16,976 bases of DNA. Origin: CAYVQA01 sp045119035 (lineage in GTDB: Bacteria; Bacillota_I; Bacilli_A; ML615J-28; CAG-313). Position 1 is the stretch's first letter; the number at the start of each line of letters is the position of its first letter. The stretch lies in assembly GCA_045119035.1 (NCBI GenBank), contig JBGVCU010000015.1:1-16976 (forward strand), in the 5' to 3' direction. Positions 1-5,225 of the stretch are shown piece after piece. A program made the position numbers and the translations under genes. The notes under the pieces were generated by a model, which was not told the DNA's origin, ran no database searches, and worked only from the letters and a program-made list of their open reading frames with translations.

Positions 1-81
1 AAAAATGACTAAACCTACAGAACACCCAAGGTATCATGAGGTCCAACAAATCAATAGATCGTGACATACTACCTATCAACT
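1..81 (-). ncRNA. Candidate short terminal run-off RNA
   Basis: This is the inferred product of the outward promoter at 88-116. A stem can form between the transcripts of 74-65 (AGGUAGUAUG) and 38-29 (CAUGAUACCU): ten positions with one G.A mismatch and one U.G wobble. The RNA would end in a run of U at the terminus. In phi29 the packaging RNA is also made leftward near the left end, so position and direction agree, but this RNA is much shorter than the 174-nt phi29 pRNA and I see no convincing three-way junction. An alternative fold, GUUGAUAG with CUAUUGAU, competes with the stem. Speculative. Confidence 0.3.
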
Positions 82-122
82 AAATATAGTATAACATATT
101 ATTGTCAAGTTGTCAAGGGTTA
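40..122. repeat. Left inverted terminal repeat (83 bp perfect match to right end)
   Basis: Positions 40-122 are the exact reverse complement of 16894-16976, with the match breaking at 123 versus 16893. Inverted terminal repeats are expected for a linear genome replicated by protein priming, where they form identical origins at both ends. The left end carries a further 39 bp (1-39) with no counterpart at the right end; it starts AAAAATGACT, and a 5' homopolymer run suits the sliding-back initiation known for phi29-type polymerases. The TAA stop of the leftmost gene (122-120) lies inside the repeat. Confidence 0.95.
88..116 (-). promoter_or_regulatory. Outward-facing promoter in left terminal repeat
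   Basis: Reading the minus strand, a perfect -35 TTGACA (116-111) is followed by a 17-bp spacer and a -10 TATACT (93-88). Transcription would start near 81 and run off the left end within about 80 nt. No protein gene lies downstream. A second TTGACA overlaps the spacer (108-103), making a tandem TTGACAAC/TTGACAAT repeat. Near-consensus boxes at optimal spacing make a promoter likely; activity is inferred. Confidence 0.7.
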
Positions 123-662
123 TTCTACTTCTTTTAGTGGAGTACTAGAAATCCAATAGTCTTTACCAGCTATGTTAATTAATGCTGTGTTTTGTTTTAC
201 ATTAATATCTTTAACAGTATATGTTCCAGTTAATTGAACTCTTGAGCCTTTATGTAGAATCTGGTCAACTTTTTCTTTTGGAGCTGATGACTTTTTTCTA
301 AAAGCATGCAAGCCACTCATATTAATAACCATAACTTGACACTTATTAGGATTTTGTGAAAAGTACCAACAACTCTTTCCGTCCCAATGGTCAAATATTG
401 CTATGTGATTACTACTCCATATACACAAATCGCCTTGATTCATAGCTGTAACTGGTACTTCATCAAAGTATTTTTTAAGTAGTGATAGTTTTGGCTCTAC
501 TAACATATTCTTGACATTACCACAACCAGATAAAATTGAAGATGGAAGATTTAGTACTTCAACCATATAGAATTGAGCTAGATCCCAACATTGCGCACCA
601 TAATATCCATCAAAATCAATATATTTTCCATTATATTTTTTCTTAAATTCTTGATATGTCAT
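120..662 (-). CDS. CHAP-domain lysin with SH3-like tail
   Basis: This 180-aa protein is a probable peptidoglycan hydrolase. Residues about 1-110 look like a CHAP (cysteine, histidine-dependent amidohydrolase/peptidase) domain: a QCWDLAQ motif places the nucleophile at C25, and QGDLCIWSSNHIAIF supplies H86, with polar residues near 103-105 that could complete the site. Residues about 138-180 form a short beta-rich segment ending in DYWISSTPLKEV that resembles a bacterial SH3 cell-wall-binding domain. There is no signal peptide, so export would need a holin. The ATG follows a strong AGGAG site that lies inside the 3' end of the ATPase gene (stop 667-669), so the two are probably translationally coupled. 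It is likely an endolysin; a virion-associated wall hydrolase is possible because an M23 enzyme is also encoded (7596-8201). Confidence 0.85.
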   Translation of the reverse strand: MTYQEFKKKYNGKYIDFDGYYGAQCWDLAQFYMVEVLNLPSSILSGCGNVKNMLVEPKLSLLKKYFDEVPVTAMNQGDLCIWSSNHIAIFDHWDGKSCWYFSQNPNKCQVMVINMSGLHAFRKKSSAPKEKVDQILHKGSRVQLTGTYTVKDINVKQNTALINIAGKDYWISSTPLKEVE

Positions 663-666
663 ATAA

Positions 667-1677
667 TCATCTCCTAACTATTAAATTTTTAATTACATCT
701 TTACATATATTTTTAATTTTTACTGATTCAAAATAAACATTTCCGAGTTTATAATTCTCTATAAATGAATTCCAACAATTGTATTTTTTAGCAATTGAAT
801 ATAAAAGTGTATTAGGTGAATGATCAGCTGTTGTAGTTGCAAACACAAATCCATTATCTATATAATCATTAGATACATACATTTTTCCGTTATCATAATC
901 AATCCATACACCTAGTCTTATATCCTTATATATAAAACTAAATGAAAATTTAGATTGTCCAGATTTCTTTTCAATAAAAACTCTGTTATCATCTGTAAAT
1001 TTATTATCTATTGCATAATCTTCGTATTCAGTACCAGCAACTAATTTACCGAACTTTGTTTCTTTTTTCGCTTTTATATAAGCTTCATTTTGTAAATACT
1101 GCAAAAGAATCATTCCATCTTTAAAAAGCTTTATATCATTATTATATGGTAAAGCTAGGTCGAAAAACATAAAGTATGGATTAACTTCAGTAACAGCATT
1201 CGCAAGCATAAAGACTTTAATATCACGCATTCTACCTACTGTTTCAAGTAAACCTAAAAATGCAAGCACTTCATCTTTTAGATAATATCCTTGTCCAGAT
1301 TCAATTAAGAACTCATCAAATATAATATAATAGACATCACTAAAATTACTTGATTTTAGTTGTTGAGCTGTTGATAATGTTACACCATATCCAGCTACTT
1401 CTTCATCGATTAGAAAAGCATTACCATGAACTTCAAATGTATGATTAGGAAACTCTTCATTTTTAATTATTTCAGTGAAGAATTTTTTCATAGATTTAGA
1501 AAGCTCTGTTTTATATCTTCTTAAATATATGAATTGTCGCTTCTTCTTTAAAAAATCCTTAATCACAAGTTTAGTAGCTCCATAAGTTTTACCAACACCA
1601 CGTGAGCCAATTAAAATATTTAGGAGTGCATTGTATGAGATAATTCTATCATAATTGTAATAGATGTTTTTATCCAT
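667..1677 (-). CDS. DNA packaging ATPase (phi29 gp16-like)
   Basis: This 336-aa protein matches the 332-aa phi29 gp16 motor ATPase in length and motifs. A P-loop GSRGVGKT occupies residues 24-31 (K30, T31), and a Walker B strand YYIIFDEFL gives D121-E122. A basic stretch KKKRQFIYLRRYKTE follows the P-loop helix, and the C-terminal half (from about 200) fits the RNase H-like domain of gp16. The ring assembled on the connector pumps genomic DNA with its terminal protein into the prohead; in phi29 it works on a pRNA ring. I chose the ATG at 1677 over the upstream in-frame GTG at 1686 because GAGGAG lies eight bases before it and overlaps the GTG. Two leftward promoters lie upstream. The gene is on the opposite strand from the structural genes, whereas in phi29 gene 16 belongs to the late operon. 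Confidence 0.95.
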   Translation of the reverse strand: MDKNIYYNYDRIISYNALLNILIGSRGVGKTYGATKLVIKDFLKKKRQFIYLRRYKTELSKSMKKFFTEIIKNEEFPNHTFEVHGNAFLIDEEVAGYGVTLSTAQQLKSSNFSDVYYIIFDEFLIESGQGYYLKDEVLAFLGLLETVGRMRDIKVFMLANAVTEVNPYFMFFDLALPYNNDIKLFKDGMILLQYLQNEAYIKAKKETKFGKLVAGTEYEDYAIDNKFTDDNRVFIEKKSGQSKFSFSFIYKDIRLGVWIDYDNGKMYVSNDYIDNGFVFATTTADHSPNTLLYSIAKKYNCWNSFIENYKLGNVYFESVKIKNICKDVIKNLIVRR

Positions 1678-1714
1678 AATATACACTCCTCATTTAATAG
1701 CAATAATATTATAT

Positions 1715-1743
1715 AATATAACAGGACATCACTCCAATATCAA
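1715..1743 (-). promoter_or_regulatory. Leftward proximal promoter for ATPase-lysin operon
   Basis: On the minus strand: -35 TTGATA (1743-1738), 17-bp spacer, -10 TATATT (1720-1715) preceded by an extended TGT. The start would be near 1708, giving a leader of about 30 nt to the ATPase ATG. The -35 overlaps the left arm of an interrupted inverted repeat (AATATCA, 1736-1742), so a protein bound there, or the fold of RNA from the distal promoter, could affect it. Confidence 0.7.
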
Positions 1744-1802
1744 TAACTGGTACGCTCTTCACGTATGATATTCCAGCTAGATCATTATATTTTGAATATA
1801 AT
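1736..1802 (-). ncRNA. Structured leader RNA upstream of packaging ATPase
   Basis: RNA from the distal leftward promoter (start about 1810) would begin with an 8-bp hairpin, AUUAUAUU-CAA-AAUAUAAU (1802-1784). It is followed by a 7+4-bp hairpin: UAGCUGG (1779-1773) pairs with CCAGUUA (1750-1744), and UACG (1765-1762) with CGUA (1754-1751) around a UGAAGAG loop. The 7-nt bulge AAUAUCA (1772-1766) is exactly complementary to UGAUAUU (1742-1736) just downstream, so a pseudoknot or a competing hairpin can form. Possible roles are a packaging RNA made beside its ATPase gene, a 5' UTR control element, or simply a DNA operator, since the repeats are also dyads. Only hand folding supports it. Confidence 0.45.
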
Positions 1803-1816
1803 ACATCACTATTTAT

Positions 1817-1845
1817 ATTATACCATAAAATCATAAATTTGTAAA
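1817..1845 (-). promoter_or_regulatory. Leftward distal promoter
   Basis: On the minus strand: -35 TTTACA (1845-1840), 17-bp spacer, -10 TATAAT (1822-1817) with extended TGG. This is a strong-looking promoter with start near 1810. Its -35 lies three bases from the -35 of the rightward promoter at 1849, so the two are back to back and probably share regulation. It would transcribe the structured segment 1736-1802 before reaching the ATPase gene. Confidence 0.7.
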
Positions 1846-1848
1846 ATA

Positions 1849-1876
1849 TTGACACTTTACAAAAAAGTTTTATAAA
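1849..1876 (+). promoter_or_regulatory. Rightward early promoter 1
   Basis: -35 TTGACA (1849-1854), 16-bp spacer, -10 TATAAA (1871-1876). It is divergent from the leftward promoter at 1817-1845 and reads into the early genes. No terminator separates it from early promoter 2. Confidence 0.6.
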
Positions 1877-1881
1877 AAGTA

Positions 1882-1910
1882 TTGACTTTTAAAAAAGACT
1901 ATAGTAAAAT
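1882..1910 (+). promoter_or_regulatory. Rightward early promoter 2
   Basis: -35 TTGACT (1882-1887), 17-bp spacer, -10 TAAAAT (1905-1910), start near 1917, just ahead of the first early gene. Its -35 context (TATTGACTTTT) repeats that of promoter 1 (TATTGACACTT) exactly 33 bp downstream, about three helical turns, so one regulator could sit on both in the same orientation. Confidence 0.6.
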
Positions 1911-1943
1911 AAAAGTACATTAAAGAAAGGTAGGTTAGGAGAA

Positions 1944-2111
1944 ATGGAAGAAAGAGTAAAAGCAAAATATAAAGAATTACAAGAAGAGTTAGACATGTAT
2001 GTTAGTGAACTTATTAATGGTCACCTATATACAGAAGAATACTTAACAAAAAGAATAATGGAAGTTAAGATTGAAATTAATTTATTAGAGGAGTTGTTAG
2101 AAAATGATTAA
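1944..2111 (+). CDS. Small charged helical early protein (55 aa)
   Basis: First gene after the early promoters, with an AGGAG site (GTTAGGAGAA) immediately before the ATG. The protein starts MEERVKAKYKELQEELDMY and ends LLEELLEND. It is almost entirely Glu/Lys/Leu-rich with heptad-like leucines and is probably a helical, dimerising protein. Its last bases overlap the next gene by eight. I do not recognise the family. Early position suggests host takeover or regulation, which is inference only. Confidence 0.75.
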   Translation: MEERVKAKYKELQEELDMYVSELINGHLYTEEYLTKRIMEVKIEINLLEELLEND

Positions 2112-2238
2112 AAAGAGATATGTTTTAAAAAAGGAAATAAAAGAAGAATTACTTAACTTAACACTTGAGGTATTAGGACTTGTGACTATTTCTGGAATTG
2201 TTATTTTACTTATTTTACTAAACAGATTAATGTTCTAG
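2104..2238 (+). CDS. Small single-span membrane protein (44 aa)
   Basis: The ATG overlaps the end of the preceding gene, with GAGGAG about ten bases upstream inside that gene. The N-terminus MIKKRYVLKKEIKEELL is strongly basic and helical, followed by one hydrophobic segment (residues about 22-40, VLGLVTISGIVILLILLN) and a very short tail. By the positive-inside rule the N-terminus should be cytoplasmic. Membrane anchoring of replication is known in phi29 (gp16.7 and gp1), and a similar role is conceivable here, but no sequence similarity is claimed. Confidence 0.7.
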   Translation: MIKKRYVLKKEIKEELLNLTLEVLGLVTISGIVILLILLNRLMF

Positions 2239-2246
2239 GTGATAAC

Positions 2247-2399
2247 ATGGATAAAGAATACAAAGAAATAATGCAATTTCTACTGGATCATATACCAATT
2301 ATATTAGATATTGAAAAAGGTGATTTAAAATTTGATACTAGAAATATGTATTATAAAGTATATAAATATTTATATGAACTAAAAGAAAAGAGGAAGTGA
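2247..2399 (+). CDS. Small early protein of unknown function (50 aa)
   Basis: ATG preceded by TAGGTGATAAC. The protein starts MDKEYKEIMQFLLDHIPIIL and ends KYLYELKEKRK, and reads as two amphipathic helices joined by a short DLKFDTRN turn. It is packed tightly between neighbours, eight bases after the membrane protein stop and seven before the next start, which supports a real gene in one early operon. Family not recognised. Confidence 0.7.
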   Translation: MDKEYKEIMQFLLDHIPIILDIEKGDLKFDTRNMYYKVYKYLYELKEKRK

Positions 2400-2405
2400 T
2401 AAAGA

Positions 2406-2855
2406 GTGAACAGAACAATAGAAGACATACAAAAAGATATAGAATTATTAGGAATAAAAGGTGGTTATGATATAGAACAATTATTAACACCTCAAGACTG
2501 TAGAAGATTATCTTATGAAATAGAAAGACTAAATAATATCATAAATGAAATAGAAAAAGAAAGATGCCGATTAAGAAATTCAAATGAATTACTAGAAAAT
2601 GCAATAGATACTTTGCGAAAAAGAAATGAAGAAATATACGAAGGTTTTATGGCAACACAAGAAGAATTAAAAGAGTATGCAGAAGAAAATGAACAATTAC
2701 ACTCTATCATAAAAGAAGTTAGAGAATATATAATGTCAGAACTAATAACTGAGTGGGATATTGCAAATTGTGGACATGTTAGCGGAAGTGATTTACCAGT
2801 AGAAGCAATTACACCAATATTAGATATATTAGATAAGGAGAAAGATAATGAGTAA
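2406..2855 (+). CDS. Coiled-coil early protein (149 aa)
   Basis: GTG start at 2406, the only plausible initiator in frame, following an AGGAAGTGAT ribosome site. Residues about 30-110 are a long Glu/Lys/Asn-rich coiled coil; the C-terminal 40 residues (with ITEWDIANCGHVSGSDLP) look more globular and contain one Cys and one His. No catalytic motif is visible. It lies in the early operon and overlaps the next gene by eight bases. A scaffold-like or DNA-organising role is possible; the function is unknown. Confidence 0.85.
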   Translation: MNRTIEDIQKDIELLGIKGGYDIEQLLTPQDCRRLSYEIERLNNIINEIEKERCRLRNSNELLENAIDTLRKRNEEIYEGFMATQEELKEYAEENEQLHSIIKEVREYIMSELITEWDIANCGHVSGSDLPVEAITPILDILDKEKDNE

Positions 2856-2997
2856 GGATAAAGTTATAAATGATTTACTATCTCGTATAGCAAATTTAGA
2901 ATATGAAGTAGAAAAATTAGGAAAATTAAATAAAACAATGATAAATATGATTGAGGATCTTTATGATTGTTATTATGAAGATGATGAAAATGAATAA
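2848..2997 (+). CDS. Small acidic coiled-coil protein (49 aa)
   Basis: A good AAGGAG site lies seven bases before the ATG, inside the end of the preceding gene. The product begins MSKDKVINDLLSRIANLEYE, has a short leucine heptad pattern, and ends in the acidic tail YYEDDENE. It overlaps both neighbours. Its ending resembles that of the next-but-one gene (acidic DDNEESEEK). Family not recognised. Confidence 0.7.
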   Translation: MSKDKVINDLLSRIANLEYEVEKLGKLNKTMINMIEDLYDCYYEDDENE

Positions 2998-3139
2998 CAT
3001 ATATTTAGAATTAATTGATTTAAAAACACTTAAAATATTTACTAAATATTTTAAAACCGAATATGATAGACAAAAGTTTGTAAGTAAGTTAAAATATAGT
3101 AAAAAGTTAAAAGTAATAAATTCATATAATTACATGTAG
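2990..3139 (+). CDS. Small basic early protein (49 aa)
   Basis: The protein starts MNNIYLELIDLKTLKIFTKY and continues FKTEYDRQKFVSKLKYSKKL. This looks like a compact alpha/beta domain with many lysines, the kind of small protein often found in Firmicutes phage early regions; I cannot name a family. Start choice is uncertain: ATG codons at 2981 and 2984 are also in frame, and none has a strong ribosome site, so translation may be coupled to the upstream gene, which it overlaps by eight bases. Confidence 0.65.
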   Translation: MNNIYLELIDLKTLKIFTKYFKTEYDRQKFVSKLKYSKKLKVINSYNYM

Positions 3140-3143
3140 TAAT

Positions 3144-3205
3144 AAAAGGTGCGTTTAAATATTTAGAAAGGAACTCCCTATTGTACTTAAATTATCGTAC
3201 CTTTT
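3144..3205 (+). promoter_or_regulatory. Long-stem RNA element upstream of ssb
   Basis: AAAAGGTGCG (3144-3153) pairs with CGTACCTTTT (3196-3205) as a 10-bp stem with one G.U. It encloses a 42-nt loop that can pair further (TTTAA with TTAAA, and AGG with CCT). It begins five bases after the preceding stop, and the second arm ends in TTTTGTTATA. It may be a partial terminator or processing site dividing the early genes, or a translational element for the SSB operon. The large loop is atypical for an intrinsic terminator. Confidence 0.5.
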
Positions 3206-3237
3206 GTTATATAAATTAAAGAAAGGAGATGTGACAT

Positions 3238-3375
3238 ATTGCAATAATATTATTAACTGTTTTAATTATCATAAATATATTAATTATATATTCTATGATA
3301 TCTCTAGCTCATGAAATTAGTGATCTAGAATATTTTCAAGAAATTGATGACAATGAAGAAAGTGAGGAAAAATAA
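3238..3375 (+). CDS. Small membrane protein with apparent AUU start, coupled to ssb
   Basis: An excellent ribosome site AAAGGAGATGT (3221-3231) is followed by an open frame starting with ATT at 3238 and ending TAA at 3373-3375. No ATG, GTG or TTG occurs in this frame before an internal ATG at 3298, and an in-frame TGA lies at 3232, so AUU is the only start that fits the site. The 45-aa product would begin (M)AIILLTVLIIINILIIYSM, a clear membrane segment, then a cytoplasmic-looking tail ending EIDDNEESEEK. Its stop overlaps the ssb ATG as TAATG, a classic coupling arrangement. The alternative is a shorter 25-aa peptide from 3298 lacking most of the membrane segment. Confidence 0.6.
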   Translation: MAIILLTVLIIINILIIYSMISLAHEISDLEYFQEIDDNEESEEK

Positions 3376-3713
3376 TGAATAATGTCGTATTGATTGGAAG
3401 ATTAACAAATGATTTAGAATTAAAAGAAGTAGGAGAAAGCAAAGTAATTAACTTTAGTTTAGCTGTTCCTCGTAACTATAAAAATAAAGATGGAGAAGTA
3501 GATACTGATTTTATTAATTGTAGTATCTGGAATGCTTCAGCAGAAAATATGAAAGAGTTTTGTAAAAAGGGTGATTTACTTGCTGTTGAGGGATCACTTC
3601 AAACATCAACTTATGAAAAAGATGAAGTAAAACATTATAAAACTGAAGTTAGGGTTGATAGAGTACGTTTTTTACAACCTAAGAAAGTTGAGGTTGTAGA
3701 AGATGGAGAATAG
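3375..3713 (+). CDS. ssb: Single-stranded DNA-binding protein (bacterial SSB type)
   Basis: The 112-aa OB-fold protein opens with MNNVVLIGRLTNDLELKEV, continues with VINFSLAVPRNYKNKDGE and DFINCSIWNASAENMKEFCKKGDLLAVEGSL, and ends with a RVRFLQPKK strand. This is the standard bacterial SSB core. It is shorter than host SSBs (about 170 aa): the long linker and the acidic tip DDDIPF are missing, replaced by VEVVEDGE, so binding of host SSB-partner proteins is doubtful. It should coat the strand displaced during protein-primed replication. phi29 uses an unrelated-looking SSB, gp5. The start codon overlaps the upstream stop, and the end overlaps the next gene by 11 bases. Confidence 0.95.
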   Translation: MNNVVLIGRLTNDLELKEVGESKVINFSLAVPRNYKNKDGEVDTDFINCSIWNASAENMKEFCKKGDLLAVEGSLQTSTYEKDEVKHYKTEVRVDRVRFLQPKKVEVVEDGE

Positions 3714-4140
3714 TTTAGTAGTTACTAATTTTGGTGAATTAGAGAAAAGTGAATCAAGTACTAAAATGAGTATCTATACAACTATTGACAGTACTGATGT
3801 GAAAACATTATACAACCTAGATAATGCTTCATGTGACTTTAAGCTTAATGATTGTAAAGGTCAAAACATAAGAGTTAAAGAAGTACTTATAAAGAATTTT
3901 GATTATTACAAAGATGAAAATGGTGAAGAGTTAGAAACACCACTTAATAAAAAGATAACAATTTTAATTGATGATCAAGGAAAAACTTATGTAACAGCAA
4001 GCAAGATATTTGCAATCCAGATGTTGAGATTTATCGCACGTTTTGGAAATGATGTTATTAAAGATGGATTAGAAATTAAAATAACTGAAAAAGATATAAA
4101 GGGTTCTAAAAACAAAGGTTTAGGATTTGAACTTATTTAA
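3703..4140 (+). CDS. Probable replication accessory protein (145 aa), possibly a second ssDNA-binding protein
   Basis: The ATG lies inside the end of ssb. The protein is rich in beta-strand patterns, e.g. KMSIYTTIDSTDVKTLYNL, then RVKEVLIKNFDYYKDENGEE and KKITILIDDQGKTYVTAS, and ends KGSKNKGLGFELI. No enzymatic motif is visible. The strand-rich pattern and the position between SSB and the terminal protein suggest a nucleic-acid-binding, possibly OB-like, protein of the replication module. I do not recognise the family with confidence; the function is inferred from context. Confidence 0.8.
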   Translation: MENSLVVTNFGELEKSESSTKMSIYTTIDSTDVKTLYNLDNASCDFKLNDCKGQNIRVKEVLIKNFDYYKDENGEELETPLNKKITILIDDQGKTYVTASKIFAIQMLRFIARFGNDVIKDGLEIKITEKDIKGSKNKGLGFELI

Positions 4141-4151
4141 GAGGTGAAAAT

Positions 4152-4472
4152 ATGAGGAAGAGTGAAAAAATATATTATGACTTAACAGAATCGGTTGAAT
4201 ATGTAGAGTTATTAAAGACACGTTTTTACTTTTCCTCTTCTTTTAATAAGGAACGATTTTTGAGGGGGTACGAATCCTATATTAAAACTGAAGAGGATAA
4301 AATAATAGCTAAATATGGTGTAAAAATATCAATTAGATTTTATTTATTAATGGCTTATTATTTAAGAATTGAAAAGAGAGGTTTTTATATTAAAAGATAT
4401 TGTGATGTAACAGATGACTTTACAATTAACATAAAGAAAGATCACGTGTCTTTTACAGAAATCGAGGTGTAG
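4152..4472 (+). CDS. Basic protein of unknown function in replication module (106 aa)
   Basis: Good AGAGGTG site before the ATG. The protein is basic and aromatic: it starts MRKSEKIYYDLTESVEY, has a Tyr-rich central part RFYLLMAYYLRIEKRGFYIK, and ends in beta-like DFTINIKKDHVSFTEIEV. No membrane span or catalytic motif is visible. It sits immediately upstream of the terminal protein (three bases apart), so it probably acts in DNA replication or its control. Family not recognised. Confidence 0.8.
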   Translation: MRKSEKIYYDLTESVEYVELLKTRFYFSSSFNKERFLRGYESYIKTEEDKIIAKYGVKISIRFYLLMAYYLRIEKRGFYIKRYCDVTDDFTINIKKDHVSFTEIEV

Positions 4473-4475
4473 TAT

Positions 4476-5225
4476 ATGGAATCACTTATAAAATGGAAAA
4501 GAGGAGATTATGTAAAATTATCAAAAGCTGTGTCAAGATATAATACTTTAATCAATACAAGTGCTGTTAATTCAGAAACTTTACCAGAAATTCAAAAGTA
4601 TAGTGAATTAAAATCAAGTATTACTACACGAAAAGAATTAAATCGAGTTGTAAACTCTTTAAAAAGAGCAAATAAAGAAAATTTGAGTAAAACTGTTAAA
4701 TTTGATTCTGGAGAATCTTTAACTAAATATGAATATGATGAACTTAAAAAACAACGATCTAATGCTTTACGATCTTTAACACGTGAGAAAAATAAAATAT
4801 TAGAAGAACGTCCATCAATTGGAATGGGTGATGAACGAATATCTGAAATAGAAGCAATTCAAACATCACTTCAGAATTTAGAAAATAAAACTGGAAAAAA
4901 TTTTGAAAAAACTATTTTAAGGATTCAAAAATTAGGTGTTGCTGACAGAAGAATGAAAAAAGCATTAACATTTAGAGAAAATATGTATACAGCATTAGAG
5001 GGTGTATCTAATTTTGAAAATTATGAAATACTTAAAAAAGAACTTGATAAAATAAAAAATCCTCAAAAATTTTTTGAATATGTTAAACAATCACCAATTT
5101 TAATGGATATATTCTTATGGTATAAAAATCCAGAAGTTTTGCATTATGGATCATTTTCATCAAATCAAGAAGCTTTTAACTCATCATTACTTTTTCATTT
5201 AGGAATTGAAGATATTGAAACATAG
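4476..5225 (+). CDS. Terminal protein (DNA replication primer)
   Basis: The 249-aa protein lies directly before the DNA polymerase, the usual place for the terminal protein, and has the right size (phi29 gp3 is 266 aa). It is very rich in Lys, Glu, Asn and Ser, with a long charged helical region (residues about 60-160, e.g. YEYDELKKQRSNALRSLTRE) matching the intermediate coiled-coil plan of gp3. The C-terminal part (about 190-249, from LDKIKNPQKFFEYVKQ to FHLGIEDIET) would be the priming domain. The hydroxyl residue that attaches dAMP cannot be assigned by eye; several Ser and Tyr residues occur in YGSFSSNQEAFNSS. TP stays covalently bound to both 5' ends. Its TAG stop overlaps the polymerase GTG by one base. 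Confidence 0.85.
   Translation: MESLIKWKRGDYVKLSKAVSRYNTLINTSAVNSETLPEIQKYSELKSSITTRKELNRVVNSLKRANKENLSKTVKFDSGESLTKYEYDELKKQRSNALRSLTREKNKILEERPSIGMGDERISEIEAIQTSLQNLENKTGKNFEKTILRIQKLGVADRRMKKALTFRENMYTALEGVSNFENYEILKKELDKIKNPQKFFEYVKQSPILMDIFLWYKNPEVLHYGSFSSNQEAFNSSLLFHLGIEDIET

Noticed and set aside
1678..1686. GTG start three codons upstream for the ATPase
   Set aside because: It overlaps the GAGGAG ribosome site that is correctly spaced for the ATG at 1677.
2513..2710. 65-aa minus-strand reading frame
   Set aside because: Lies wholly within the coiled-coil gene on the other strand, with Ser/Phe-rich composition typical of the complement of a Glu/Lys-rich gene, and no ribosome site.
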